From the NCBI GenBank assembly GCA_963741525.1, contig CAVUIW010000009.1, positions 147,543 to 211,542 of the forward strand: a stretch of DNA of 64,000 bases, written 5' to 3'. Below the pieces are notes generated by a model. It was not told where the DNA came from. It did not search any database and saw only the letters and a list, made by a program, of their open reading frames with translations. Each line of letters begins with the position of its first letter. The stretch's first letter is position 1. The position numbers and the translations under genes are program-made. This stretch comes from JANNSX01 sp963741525. Lineage in GTDB: Bacteria; Pseudomonadota; Alphaproteobacteria; Rhizobiales; Hyphomicrobiaceae. Shown piece after piece: positions 1-9,968 of this stretch.

Positions 1-2
1 AG

Positions 3-1199
3 TTCAACAACGGCGCCTGGCCGGAGATGATCCTCTCGGCCATCATGGGCGCGGCCAAGCGGGTCGAAGCCGAGCAGCGGCGCATGCGGACCGTGCAAAT
101 GGCGGCCGAGGAACGGGCGGCGCGCGAGCAGGCCGAGGCCGAGCGGCTCGCCAAGCGCGCCCGGCGCTGGCGGACCTTCGTCGATCCGCTCCGCCGCGAG
201 CCGCCGATGCTCGACGAGGGCATGCCCGACTTGGGTGATGTCGCCAACGACATGACCGGAAAGGCGCCGATCGAGCCGACGCTCGATATGGAGCCGATGA
301 CCGCGCCAGTTGCCGAGCCCAAGGTTGCAGCCGCAGCGCAAGCCAAACCTGCCGCCGATCCGCTCGCCGACGTCAAACGGATGCTGAGCGAGCTCTCCGA
401 GACGGTACGCCAGCAGAAAACCGTCATCGACGCCCAGGTCTCGACCATTGCCGAGCTGAAGCAGACGAGTAAGCCCCAGGAGCAGCTCAGGGCCGAGCCC
501 TTCCGGCAGGCCGCCAACGGCGATGGCGGCGGCTGGATGCCGGGGTCACGCAATGGTCACACGGCTGCCAACGGTCACGCCGGCCCGCGCAATCTGGACG
601 AGGTCCGCTTCGCGGGCGGCCCGGCGGTCTCCATGGCGCAGGCCAATGCTGGCCCGACAGCATCACAGTCTCGCCCTCGCGCCTACCACGACCTGGGCTC
701 CACCGAGGCCATGGCCGCGCGCCAAGCCCCGGCCCAAGTCATCCACATGCCATACATCCCGCATATGGAGACGCCGGTGATGGCCCACGGCGCGCTCGCC
801 GCCAAAATGGAGGTTGTGGAACCCATGCGCCGGCCCCTCAACGAGGCACTTATGGCCGCGGTCGCACATAGTGAGACCGAAGCGATTTCGCCGATTGTCG
901 AGGAACTGACCTCCGTCGAGCCGATCGAGGAGTGGGCGCCGGCGCCCGGCCTCGGCGGCAAGCCCGTCGAGGCGGACCCGATGTCGAGCCTGCAAGATAT
1001 CCAGAGCTTCATCGACCGCTCGCGGCAGCTCGCCCGAAATGTCGAGGCCGAGCCTATCGTCGAGGCTGTCGCTGTTGAACGCGAGCCTAATGCTTTCGAC
1101 AGGATCGAGCCCGAACTCGACGGCGAAGAGGTGCTGCCGACCGAGCAGGCCGAGTTCAATGTGCCGATGATCACCCAGTGGTGGACGCGCAAGAGCTAG
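3..1199 (+). CDS. Hypothetical protein, 5' end outside window
   Basis: The reading frame is already open at base 3, so the true start lies upstream; the first ATG in the window is at 27. The N-terminal part is Arg/Glu/Ala-rich and helical, likely coiled coil (about residues 10-50 of the visible part). A second predicted coiled coil lies near visible residues 110-150 (LSELSETVRQQKTVIDAQVS). The rest is Pro/Ala/Glu-rich and probably disordered. There is no signal peptide in view and no recognisable catalytic motif. A palindromic repeat begins at the stop codon. Function unknown. Confidence 0.7.
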   Translation, partial: FNNGAWPEMILSAIMGAAKRVEAEQRRMRTVQMAAEERAAREQAEAERLAKRARRWRTFVDPLRREPPMLDEGMPDLGDVANDMTGKAPIEPTLDMEPMTAPVAEPKVAAAAQAKPAADPLADVKRMLSELSETVRQQKTVIDAQVSTIAELKQTSKPQEQLRAEPFRQAANGDGGGWMPGSRNGHTAANGHAGPRNLDEVRFAGGPAVSMAQANAGPTASQSRPRAYHDLGSTEAMAARQAPAQVIHMPYIPHMETPVMAHGALAAKMEVVEPMRRPLNEALMAAVAHSETEAISPIVEELTSVEPIEEWAPAPGLGGKPVEADPMSSLQDIQSFIDRSRQLARNVEAEPIVEAVAVEREPNAFDRIEPELDGEEVLPTEQAEFNVPMITQWWTRKS

Positions 1200-1255
1200 A
1201 GCACTTTCAGGCGAAGTGGGAACCGGTTCGCCGTAGAACGTGCTCGAAACAAAAG
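1196..1255 (-). repeat. Palindromic intergenic repeat, half unit, inverted
   Basis: This is the reverse complement of the second hairpin of the repeats at 47999-48102, 49485-49588 and 62389-62491. The shared core reads GAGCACGTTCTACGGCGAAC, then a GGTTCCCACTTCGCCTGA-like arm ending in GTGCTCT. It directly follows the stop codon of the upstream gene. Confidence 0.7.
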
Positions 1256-1444
1256 GCTAAAGGGAACGAACCTTAGAAGAACAAAGGCGAGACGGGGGAT
1301 GGGGCCGGACCGGGGCGGGCAAAAAATGTCCCGTCCCGGTCCACAGTGCAATCGTTCCTTAACGTGCCCGCCGCTAAATGGGGTTCAAGAGGAAACGGAC
1401 GTCGACCCGGCCAACGGGCAAGAGCGTCACGAGGGCGAGTGAAC

Positions 1445-2080
1445 ATGAATTTCTTTGAGAATGCGCGTCAGGCCAAGCTTGTCCGTCACCTCGAGAAACA
1501 GGAGAACCTGACCCGTTTCGTCGGTTATTATCTCGACCGGACCAGCGTCACCGAAGGCACCGACGGCCGCGTCCGGCACGGCAGCCTGATCGCCCGCTCG
1601 CCCTCCTCGCCGGTCGCCCGTGCGCTCCTCGCCTCGGCCAACGAGCTCAAATCGCTGCACATTTCCTTCGAAGTCGCCTTCGCGAAGCTCGAGCCCGCCG
1701 AGCTTATGGCAGACTGGATCGCGCTTGGCCGGGCCGCGCCCGGACATCATCCGACGGTCAAGTTCCGCTGGGCGTCGCGCTCGGCGCTGCTCGAGGCCCA
1801 CGAGCAACTCGTGCTCGGCCTCAACATGAGCTGGACTGGCGATTGCATGCGCCGCGAGCCCGAGACGCGGGACGCTTATGAGATGTTCGATACCTTCCAT
1901 GTCGAATCCGCGGCGCGCGCCACTCAGTCGTTTCGCTCCATCTGGAATGTGTGCCAGCCGCTGCCGGCGTCGATGCTGAGCCTCGAAGTGGCGAGCGAGC
2001 AGATGCCCGCCGGATCCTCGGCCGGCCTCGCCGAGATGCCCTCGCAGCCGCTCAAGCCGACCATCCTGACGCGGCATTGA
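1445..2080 (+). CDS. Hypothetical cytoplasmic protein
   Basis: The predicted protein is 211 aa, without signal peptide or membrane segment. ATG 1445 was preferred (a GTG lies two codons upstream at 1439, and G/A-rich GAGGGCGA precedes both); the open frame back to 1346 is Arg-rich and looks untranslated. The region around residues 10-160 is mixed alpha/beta, with many Trp, Arg and His residues. I do not recognise the family. It stands alone between the partial gene and the macroglobulin gene. Confidence 0.6.
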   Translation: MNFFENARQAKLVRHLEKQENLTRFVGYYLDRTSVTEGTDGRVRHGSLIARSPSSPVARALLASANELKSLHISFEVAFAKLEPAELMADWIALGRAAPGHHPTVKFRWASRSALLEAHEQLVLGLNMSWTGDCMRREPETRDAYEMFDTFHVESAARATQSFRSIWNVCQPLPASMLSLEVASEQMPAGSSAGLAEMPSQPLKPTILTRH

Positions 2081-2153
2081 TTTCCACGCCGGGCGGCGAG
2101 ATCTTTCCACTCGGCTCATCCGCACACCCGCACAGCGTCGCACAAATGCGGAC

Positions 2154-2167
2154 GTTACACTTGTAAC
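2154..2167. promoter_or_regulatory. Perfect 14-bp palindrome upstream of the macroglobulin gene
   Basis: GTTACACTTGTAAC has GTTACA and TGTAAC arms around a CT centre. It lies in the 244-bp gap before the macroglobulin gene, about 160 bp from its start. The size and position fit a dimeric repressor operator, but no regulator is identifiable and it could be chance. Confidence 0.35.
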
Positions 2168-2324
2168 GGTGTCAACTTTTCCAGAAGTCATCGTTTGAAC
2201 AACTGCTTGTGGCGGCGTATCTTCAATCGCGGGTATCTGCCGCACTGCCGCCCCCCAGAACCAAGTCTCCGCACAGGATGTGACGGAGCCGGCAAGCGGA
2301 TCACCCCGAAGACAAGGTGTGGTC

Positions 2325-5300
2325 ATGGCCTCGGCGCTGCGCATTCTTCTTCTGCTTATCGTCTCCTCGCTTCTCCCCCTCGCCGCCTCTGCCCAAACCA
2401 AACCCTTCGTCAACGACGAGGTGGCAGGCGATGCCGCACGGTATGAGGAGTTCTTGAAGCAGGCTTTCAAGCCGGACGGGAAGCCACAGGCGACGCACCG
2501 GAAGCTCGGCGACAAGTTGCTCGCCGCCAATGATCAACGCGGCGCGGCCAACGCCTACATCAACGCCATCATGGCCGGCCGCACCGATGCGCGGAGCTGG
2601 CTCGGCCTCGCCAAGGCGCTGCTCGCAACACCGCCCGCGACCGATGACGAGCGCTATAACATGCCCGTCAACGCGGGCGGCGCCGCCTATTCGGCTTATC
2701 TCAACGCCTCCAAGCCCGACACGAAGGCCGAGGCGCTCGCCGTCCTCGCCGAGGCCCTGAAGCTGCGCTCCTACTGGCGCCCCGCTATCAACGCCTACAA
2801 GGCGAGCCTGGAGGCCCAGGAGGTCGCCACTGTGCGCCTGGCCTACGAGACGCTGGTTGCCGAGCAGGGCTTCCGTATCCTCGATTACACTGTCGACTCG
2901 GATGCCGTGTCGCCGCGCCTGTGCATCCAGTTCTCCGAGCTGCTGGCTCGCACGCAGAATGATTTCTCGAGCTTCATCTCGATCGACGGCAAGGATCCGG
3001 CCAACGTCACCGTCGACAGCGCGCAACTCTGCGCGGAAGGTCTGGCGCACGGCCAGCGCTATCAGGTGCAGGTGCGCGCCGGCTTGCCGTCCGACCTCGC
3101 CGGCGAAGCGATGCTCAAGACCGCCGACCTTTCAGTTTACGTTCGCGACCGCAGCCCCGCTGTCCGCTTCACCGGGCGCAACTACGTGCTGCCGAGCACC
3201 GGCCAGCAGGGCATCCCACTCGTCACCGTCAACACCGACGCGATTGCCGTTTCGATCTACAAGATCGGCGACCGCGGGCTCTTCCGCGCCATCGTCGATG
3301 GCGAACTCCAGGGCCAGATGTCGGGCGATCAGGTCGAGACGATCAAGACCCAGCGCGGCACCGAGATCTGGAAGGGCGAGCTACCCGTGTCCTTGAAGAT
3401 CAACGAGGAGGTGACCACCGCCTTCCCGATCGCCGAAACCGTGAAGACGCTGGCGCCTGGCGTCTATGTGATGATCGCGGAGCCCAAGGGCACCAAGCCC
3501 GACTATTGGACCCAACGCGCAACGCAGTGGTTCGTTGTCTCGGACCTCGGCCTCACCGCCTTCAGCGGCGATGACGGCGTCAACGGCTTCGTACGCTCGC
3601 TGCAGTCGGCGGCGCCCGTTGCCGGCACCACCGTCAAGCTCATCGCCCGCAACAACGACGTGCTGGCCACCGCCACGACGGATGCGAGCGGCCACGTGCA
3701 TTTCGAGGCGGGGCTGGCGCGCGGCGAGGGCGGCCTCGCACCGGCCATCCTCGTTGCCGAGGCAGCGAGCGGCGACTACGCGTTCCTCGACCTCACGACC
3801 GGCGCCTTCGACCTGACCGATCGCGGCGTCGCCGGCCGGACCGCCCCCGGACCGCTCGATGGCTACGTCTTCACAGAGCGCGGCGTTTATCGCCCGGGCG
3901 AGCCCGTGTACGTGACGGCGCTTCTGCGCGATCGCGCGGGCGCCGCCGCAACAAGCATTCCGCTCACCATGAAGATCGTGCGTCCGGACGGCGTCGAGCA
4001 CATCGCCGTCAGCGTGCCGGATCAGGCGGCGGGCGGTCGCACCAGCGTCGTCAATCTCTCCGCCAATGCCATGACCGGCACCTGGCGCGCGCGCATCTAC
4101 TCCGATCCCGAGGCCGAGCCCGTCGGCGAGACGACGTTCCTCGTCGAGGACTATGTGCCCGAGCGTCTCGACCTGACGCTCGAGCCTGTCGAGGCCGTGC
4201 TGACCCCCGGCCAGCCCGGCTCGCTCAAGGCCGCCGGCCGTTATCTCTATGGGCCGCCCGCCGCCAACCTCGCCGTCGAGGGCGACATCACCGTGCGGCA
4301 GAGCGAGACGGGTCTCAAAGGCTTCGAGGGCTATCAGTTCGGCCTCGCCGACGAGACCGTCGCGCCTGTGCGCTCCGAGCTCGCCGGCCTGCCTGCGACC
4401 GATGCCGAGGGTAAGGCCATCGTGCCGATCGCGCTGCCGCAATTGCCGCGCACCTCGCGCCTGCTGGAGGCGCGCGTGCTGCTGCGGCTCCGCGAGCCGA
4501 GCGGCCGCACCATCGAGCGCAACGTCACGCTGCCGATCGGGCTTGCGGGCGCCGCCATTGGCGTCAAGCCGCTGTTCTCCGGCGGCCTCGGCCAGGGCGA
4601 GCTTGCGACTTTCGACGTCGTCGCGATCGACGCTTCGGGCAAGCCGCAGGCCGTCAAGGGCCTCAAGTGGCAGCTGCTCCGCATCGATACGCAGTATCAG
4701 TGGTACGGCCGCAACGGCTCCTGGAACTACGAGCCCGTCACCTATACGAGCCGCCTCGCCGACGGCGCGATCGATGCCGAGGGCACCGCTCCCGCAAGAT
4801 TGTCGATGCCGGCCGAATGGGGTACCTATCGCCTGGAGGTCACCTCTGCCGATGCCAATGGCCCGGCGACCAGCGTCACCTTCCATGCCGGCTGGTATGG
4901 CGGGCAGTCCGCCGACAGCCCCGAGGTGCTCGAGGTCTCGCTCGACAAGGCGAGCTATAAGGCCGGCGAGACGGCCAAGCTCCGCATCGTGCCCAATGGC
5001 GCCGGCAAGGCGATGGTCGCCGTCATGCGCGAAGGACTGCTTTCGACGAGCGAAGTCGACGTGCCGGAAGGCGGGGCGACGGTCGACGTGCCCGTCGATG
5101 CCGCCATGATGCCCGGCGCCTATGTCACGGCCACGCTCTACCGGCCGATGGACGTGGCGGCCAAGCGCATGCCCAGCCGCTCGATCGGCGTGGTCTGGAT
5201 GAAGACGGAGACGGCGGAAAAATCGCTCGCCGTTTCACTCGATCTGCCTGAGAAAGTGCCCTCCGGCGCGACGCTGGAGGTACCTGTCACGCTCGCTGGC

Positions 5301-7553
5301 CTCTCGGCCGGCGAGGAGGCCTATGTGACGGTCGCCGCCGTCGATGTCGGCATTCTGAACCTCACGGCCTACAAGGCGCCCGCACCGGAGAACTGGTACT
5401 ACGGCCAGCGCCGCCTCGGCACCGAGATCCGCGACCTCTACGGCCGCCTCATCGACGGCATGCGCGCGGAAGCCGGTTCGCCCCGCACCGGCGGCGATGC
5501 CATGGCGCTCGAAGCGGTCGGCAGCCCGCCGAACGCGACGGTCGTCGCGTTGTTCTCCGGCATCCTGAAGGCCGGCGCCGACGGCAAGATCACCGCGAGC
5601 ATGGCGCTGCCCGAGTTCAACGGCTCGGTGAAAGTGATGGCGGTCGCCTGGAGCGCGGCTAAGCTCGGCCATGCCGAGAAGGAGGTCATCGTCCGCGATC
5701 CCGTGGCGCTCCTCGTCTCCGGCCCGCGCTTCATGACCATGGGCGATACGGCTCGCCTCACCTTCGACATGCACAATGTCGAGGGCCAGGCCGGCGATTA
5801 TCTGCTCTCGGTCACGGCAATCGACGAGCACGGCAACACCCGCACAATCCTCGACAAGCAGGTGACGCTCGGCGTCAACGAGCGCAAGCTCGAAGGCCTC
5901 GCCGTCAAGGCGGAAACCGCCGGTGAGACGGCGTACAAGGTCGCTCTAAAGGGGCCGGGCGATATCGACATCGCCCGCGCCTTCGCCTTCGACGCGCACG
6001 CGCCGGCCAACGACATCAAGCGCACGACCGTGCAGAAGCTCGCCAAGGGCGGCAAGATCACGATCTCCAAGGACGTGCTCGGCGATCTGATCCCCGGCCG
6101 CAGCTCGGTCACCGTCAGTGTCGGCACGACGAGAGGCCTCGACGTTCCTGGCCTGCTCGCGGCCCTCGACCGCTACCCCTACGGCTGCGCCGAGCAGATC
6201 ACCAGCCGCGCGCTGCCGCTGCTTTATCTCAACACGGTCGCCGCCGCCGTCGGCGTCACGGGCGAGGAGAAGGCAAAGGAGCGCGTGGCGGACGCCATCA
6301 CGCGCCTGTTCGAGATGCAGGACACGACCGGCGGCTTCGGACTCTGGGCGCCCGGCAATGCCGACATGTGGCTCTCGGCCTACGTCACCGACTTCCTGAC
6401 GCGGGCCAAGGAGCAGGGCAACGCCGTGCCGCAGCTCCCCTTCGCACAGGCGCTCGACCGGCTGCAGAATTCGGTCGCCTACGCCTCCGACTTCGAGTCG
6501 GGCGGCGAGGAGATCGCCTATGCGCTCTACGTGCTGGCGCGAAACAGCCGGGCTCCGATCGGCGATCTGCGCTACTACGCCGACACGCGGCTCGACCGCT
6601 TCGCGACACCACTCGCCAAGGCGCATATCGGCGCGGCGCTCGCTTTGTACGGCGACAAGGAGCGGGCCGAGCGGGCTTTCGCGGCAGCGGTCAGCGACTT
6701 CAAAGCCGAAAACGAGCTCACCGGCCGCTACGACTATGGCTCCGAGCTGCGCGACGGCGCGGCGGTGCTGACGCTGATCGCCGAGACCGGCGCGGCGAAG
6801 ACCGCCTCCTCGCAGGTGGCGGACATCATCGCCACCTCCCGGCTTGGCCGGAGTTACACCTCGACCCAGGAGCAGGCCTGGATGCTGCTCGCGGCCAAGG
6901 CGCTGATGGACGAGGGCAAGACGGTAACGCTCTCCGTCAACGGCACTTCGCAGCAAGGTTCGGTGATGAGGAAGCTCTCCGAGGCCGAGCTATCGGCGGG
7001 CAACATCATTATCGAGAACACCAGCGATATCGAGATGGAGGCGGTGGTGACGGTCAGCGGCGAGTCGACCACGCCCGAGCCCGCGACCGCCAACGGCTTC
7101 ACCATCGAGCGTCAGTTCTACACGCTCGACGGCACACTCGTAGACCCGCTGGCGAAGGGCGCCAAGCCGCTGGCTCAGAACGACCGGCTCGTGGTCGTGC
7201 TACAGGCGAGCGAGACGGAGGCCTTGGGCGGCCGCTATCTCCTCGTCGACCGGCTACCCGCCGGCCTCGAGATCGAGAATCCGCGCCTCGTCGAGAGCGG
7301 CTCGACGGCGGGCCTCGGCTGGCTGCCGCAGACGGTCGCGCCCGAGCACACCGAGTTCCGCGACGACCGGTTCGTCGCGGCCTTCGCCGCGCAGACCGGC
7401 GAAGGGGGGCCTGCGACAATGACGGTCGCCTACGTCGTCCGCGCGGTCAGCCCCGGCACCTACATCGCGCCGGCCGCGACCATCGAGGACATGTACCAGC
7501 CCGACCGCTACGCGCGGACGGCCGCCGGCACGCTGACGGTGGCGGGGAAGTGA
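2325..7553 (+). CDS. Bacterial alpha-2-macroglobulin (YfhM type)
   Basis: A 1742-aa exported protease trap: it presents a bait region and, once cleaved, covalently captures the attacking protease through an internal thioester. The thioester motif is visible as YGCAEQ with the reactive Cys at about residue 1288. Upstream are many beta-sandwich macroglobulin domains; a helical thioester domain follows (for example GGFGLWAPGNADMWLSAYVTDF). ATG 2325 begins a good signal peptide ending LAASA; there is no lipobox Cys, unlike E. coli YfhM. The extension to GTG 2280 adds 15 unlikely residues. The penicillin-binding protein 1C gene follows directly, the classic yfhM-pbpC pairing, consistent with periplasmic protection where peptidoglycan is repaired. 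The 5.2-kb frame is uninterrupted. Confidence 0.95.
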   Translation: MASALRILLLLIVSSLLPLAASAQTKPFVNDEVAGDAARYEEFLKQAFKPDGKPQATHRKLGDKLLAANDQRGAANAYINAIMAGRTDARSWLGLAKALLATPPATDDERYNMPVNAGGAAYSAYLNASKPDTKAEALAVLAEALKLRSYWRPAINAYKASLEAQEVATVRLAYETLVAEQGFRILDYTVDSDAVSPRLCIQFSELLARTQNDFSSFISIDGKDPANVTVDSAQLCAEGLAHGQRYQVQVRAGLPSDLAGEAMLKTADLSVYVRDRSPAVRFTGRNYVLPSTGQQGIPLVTVNTDAIAVSIYKIGDRGLFRAIVDGELQGQMSGDQVETIKTQRGTEIWKGELPVSLKINEEVTTAFPIAETVKTLAPGVYVMIAEPKGTKPDYWTQRATQWFVVSDLGLTAFSGDDGVNGFVRSLQSAAPVAGTTVKLIARNNDVLATATTDASGHVHFEAGLARGEGGLAPAILVAEAASGDYAFLDLTTGAFDLTDRGVAGRTAPGPLDGYVFTERGVYRPGEPVYVTALLRDRAGAAATSIPLTMKIVRPDGVEHIAVSVPDQAAGGRTSVVNLSANAMTGTWRARIYSDPEAEPVGETTFLVEDYVPERLDLTLEPVEAVLTPGQPGSLKAAGRYLYGPPAANLAVEGDITVRQSETGLKGFEGYQFGLADETVAPVRSELAGLPATDAEGKAIVPIALPQLPRTSRLLEARVLLRLREPSGRTIERNVTLPIGLAGAAIGVKPLFSGGLGQGELATFDVVAIDASGKPQAVKGLKWQLLRIDTQYQWYGRNGSWNYEPVTYTSRLADGAIDAEGTAPARLSMPAEWGTYRLEVTSADANGPATSVTFHAGWYGGQSADSPEVLEVSLDKASYKAGETAKLRIVPNGAGKAMVAVMREGLLSTSEVDVPEGGATVDVPVDAAMMPGAYVTATLYRPMDVAAKRMPSRSIGVVWMKTETAEKSLAVSLDLPEKVPSGATLEVPVTLAGLSAGEEAYVTVAAVDVGILNLTAYKAPAPENWYYGQRRLGTEIRDLYGRLIDGMRAEAGSPRTGGDAMALEAVGSPPNATVVALFSGILKAGADGKITASMALPEFNGSVKVMAVAWSAAKLGHAEKEVIVRDPVALLVSGPRFMTMGDTARLTFDMHNVEGQAGDYLLSVTAIDEHGNTRTILDKQVTLGVNERKLEGLAVKAETAGETAYKVALKGPGDIDIARAFAFDAHAPANDIKRTTVQKLAKGGKITISKDVLGDLIPGRSSVTVSVGTTRGLDVPGLLAALDRYPYGCAEQITSRALPLLYLNTVAAAVGVTGEEKAKERVADAITRLFEMQDTTGGFGLWAPGNADMWLSAYVTDFLTRAKEQGNAVPQLPFAQALDRLQNSVAYASDFESGGEEIAYALYVLARNSRAPIGDLRYYADTRLDRFATPLAKAHIGAALALYGDKERAERAFAAAVSDFKAENELTGRYDYGSELRDGAAVLTLIAETGAAKTASSQVADIIATSRLGRSYTSTQEQAWMLLAAKALMDEGKTVTLSVNGTSQQGSVMRKLSEAELSAGNIIIENTSDIEMEAVVTVSGESTTPEPATANGFTIERQFYTLDGTLVDPLAKGAKPLAQNDRLVVVLQASETEALGGRYLLVDRLPAGLEIENPRLVESGSTAGLGWLPQTVAPEHTEFRDDRFVAAFAAQTGEGGPATMTVAYVVRAVSPGTYIAPAATIEDMYQPDRYARTAAGTLTVAGK

Positions 7554-7639
7554 GTTGATGCGCTGGCGGCAATCAGGATCTGTGGGCAAGGCAGAAACTC
7601 TGCTTTGCCGCATATGCCGTCGCATCACGAGTTCTGAAA

Positions 7640-7720
7640 ACCGTCCTCCCCACCGTCATGCCCGCGAAGGCGGGCACCCAGACAAGCATGTGGCCAGCAA
7701 TGAGTGCGAAACTCGGGCAG
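7640..7720. repeat. GC-rich dispersed repeat before pbpC
   Basis: The stretch contains CGTCATGCCCGCGAAGGCGG, where CCCGC-gaa-GGCGGG forms a hairpin. This is the familiar alphaproteobacterial repeat that, when translated, gives HAREGGHP. Its presence inside the open frame argues that the first ~85 codons ahead of pbpC are not translated. Confidence 0.55.
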
Positions 7721-7818
7721 AGTTTCCTGGCCGCAAAGTTGCGCCTAGTCGAACATGGCTAGGCGGCCGCCGTCCATGCGAAGCATGGCTCCGCCACGAC
7801 CGCGGCCGTGACGGTGGG

Positions 7819-9927
7819 GTGGGGTTAAGGGGCAACAACTGGCGAAAGATTGCGTGGCGAACTTCGCTCCTCGCTGGAGCAAGCTTCATTTCCACTGCGA
7901 TCGGCATCACCCTCGCGCTCCAACAGATCGGCCCGCCGCTCCTCGCGCCCACCGACCGCAACTCGGTCATCGTGGTCGACCAGAAGAACCGCCTGCTCCG
8001 CGCCTTCACGACGCCGGAAGGGCGCTGGCGCTTGCCGGCCTCGGCCGATGACGTGCATCCGCGCTACCTCGCGATGCTGAAAGCTTACGAGGACCGGCGT
8101 TTCGAGGACCATTGGGGCGTCGACCCCTTCGCGGTGGCGCGCGCGGCGACCCAGCTCGTCCGAAACGGCCGGCCGATTTCAGGCGGCTCGACGCTGACGA
8201 TGCAGGTCGCGCGCCTCATCGAGGAGCGACACGACCGGACGGCCACTGGCAAGCTCCGGCAGATGCTGCGCGCCTTGCAGATGGAGCGGCATCTCACCAA
8301 GCGCCAGATCCTCGACCTCTATCTCGAGCTCGCGCCCTTCGGCGGCAATCTCGAAGGCGTGCGCGCGGCATCGCTGGCCTATTTCGGCAAGGAGCCGCTG
8401 CGCCTGTCGGTCGGCGAGGCGGCATTGCTCGTGGCGCTGCCGCAATCGCCGGAAGCGCGCCGGCCGGATCTGCGTCCGCAAACCGCCAAGAAGGCTCGCG
8501 ACCGCGTGCTCGACAGAATGCGCGAAGCGGGCGTCATCACGGAAGCCGAAGCCCTGCATGCCAAGAGCGAGCCGGTTCCAACTGCCCGCAAGGCCTTCCC
8601 GCAAATCGCGCCGCATCTGGCCGAGGAGTTGGTTGCGATCGCGCCGGCGGCGGACATCATCCGCACGAGCATCGATCGTGACCTTCAATCGGCGCTGGAA
8701 TTGCTCGCCCGCGACAGCGCGGTTGCCGCGGGCCCGCGCCTCTCCGTCGCCGTCCTCGCCATCGAGCACGAGAGCGGGCGGATCATCGCGCATGTCGGCT
8801 CGGCGGGCTATCTCGACAATGCCCGCTTCGGCGCCATCGACATGGTCAAGGCCGTGCGCTCGCCGGGCTCGACGCTGAAACCCATCATCTATGGCTTGGG
8901 CTTCGAGGCCGGCCTCGCGCATCCCGAGATGCTGATCGAGGATACGCTGACCCGCTTTGGCGCTTATGTGCCTGAAAATTTCGACGACGAATTCCACGGT
9001 ACGGTGTCGATCCGGCAGGCGCTCCAGCTCTCGCTCAACGTGCCGGCGGTGAAAGTGTTGGAGGCCGTTGGCCCGGCGCGACTCACGGGCCGCCTCACCG
9101 ATGCCGGTGCAAAGTTCAAGTTGCCGGCCGCGACCGCGCCCTCGCTCGCCGTGGCGCTCGGCGGCTTCGGCATGTCGCTTAAGGATCTGGGCCAGCTCTA
9201 CACCGCGATCGCGCGCGGGGGCGAAAGCGTTCCGCTCTGCGTGCTCGCCTATGATGCGGATCGGCCGACAAAACCTCGCGGCAAGACGCTGCTCTCGCCC
9301 GTCGCCGCCTGGTACATCGCCGACATCCTCGCCGGCACGCCGCCGCCCGTGAACGCCAAGCGCGGCGCCATCGCCTACAAGACCGGCACCTCCTACGGCT
9401 ATCGCGACGCCTGGGCGGCGGGCTTCGACGGCAAGCATACCGTGCTCATTTGGATCGGCCGGCCGGATGGCGTGCCGACGGCGGGCCTCACCGGGCTCAG
9501 TTCGGCCGCGCCCATTTTGTTCGATGCCTTCCTGCGCATCGGCGAGCGCCGTGTCGCTTTGAAAAGTGCGCCCGACGGCGCGCTCATTGCCTCGGGCAGC
9601 GCGCTGCCGCCGCCGCTCCGCCGCTTTGCCGCCGACCGGCCTGAAGTTTCGACCAGCACCTACGCCGACGCGCCTGTCGCCATCGCCTTCCCGCCCGACA
9701 AGGCCGCGCTCGAGCTGATGACCGACATGGAGGGCAAGCCCCGCCCGCTCGTGCTCAAGGCCGAGGGTGGCGTGTTGCCGCTCGTGTGGATGGCGAACGG
9801 CGCACCGATCGCAACATCGACGCACCGGCGCGAGATCACCTACGCGCCGGACGGCCGAGGCTTTCTCAGACTCTCCGTCGTCGACGCCACGGGCAAGGTC
9901 GACCGTGTATTGGTTGAGCTGAAGTAG
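7819..9927 (+). CDS. pbpC: Penicillin-binding protein 1C
   Basis: Bifunctional peptidoglycan synthase of the inner membrane, about 702 aa from GTG 7819. Order: one N-terminal membrane segment (TSLLAGASFISTAIGITLAL), a GT51 transglycosylase with EDRRFEDHWGVDP and GGSTLTMQVARL motifs, and a transpeptidase with SxxK in SPGSTLKP (Ser about 351), an SLN motif and KTGTSYG. A C-terminal BiPBP_C-like beta domain (about 610-700) follows. The frame is open back to 7555, overlapping the macroglobulin region, but that part translates a dispersed repeat, so the internal start is preferred; it is not certain. Probably co-transcribed with the macroglobulin gene. Confidence 0.9.
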   Translation: MGLRGNNWRKIAWRTSLLAGASFISTAIGITLALQQIGPPLLAPTDRNSVIVVDQKNRLLRAFTTPEGRWRLPASADDVHPRYLAMLKAYEDRRFEDHWGVDPFAVARAATQLVRNGRPISGGSTLTMQVARLIEERHDRTATGKLRQMLRALQMERHLTKRQILDLYLELAPFGGNLEGVRAASLAYFGKEPLRLSVGEAALLVALPQSPEARRPDLRPQTAKKARDRVLDRMREAGVITEAEALHAKSEPVPTARKAFPQIAPHLAEELVAIAPAADIIRTSIDRDLQSALELLARDSAVAAGPRLSVAVLAIEHESGRIIAHVGSAGYLDNARFGAIDMVKAVRSPGSTLKPIIYGLGFEAGLAHPEMLIEDTLTRFGAYVPENFDDEFHGTVSIRQALQLSLNVPAVKVLEAVGPARLTGRLTDAGAKFKLPAATAPSLAVALGGFGMSLKDLGQLYTAIARGGESVPLCVLAYDADRPTKPRGKTLLSPVAAWYIADILAGTPPPVNAKRGAIAYKTGTSYGYRDAWAAGFDGKHTVLIWIGRPDGVPTAGLTGLSSAAPILFDAFLRIGERRVALKSAPDGALIASGSALPPPLRRFAADRPEVSTSTYADAPVAIAFPPDKAALELMTDMEGKPRPLVLKAEGGVLPLVWMANGAPIATSTHRREITYAPDGRGFLRLSVVDATGKVDRVLVELK

Positions 9928-9958
9928 GCCGGGCTTCGCGAAGGGCTCGGCCCAGCCT
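9926..9958. repeat. Short palindromic repeat after pbpC
   Basis: GGCCGGGCTTCGCGAAGG-type sequence with GGCCG and CGGCC arms directly after the pbpC stop. It resembles common alphaproteobacterial palindromes and may also attenuate transcription. There is no T-run, so it is not a canonical terminator. Confidence 0.4.
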
Positions 9959-9968
9959 ACAAGGGATC

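Noticed and set aside
3381..4886. Long open frame on the minus strand inside the macroglobulin gene
   Set aside because: GC-rich shadow of a well-supported gene; His/Arg/Gly-rich sequence with no motifs.
8179..9825. 548-codon minus-strand frame opposite pbpC
   Set aside because: Antisense shadow; pbpC motifs on the plus strand are complete.
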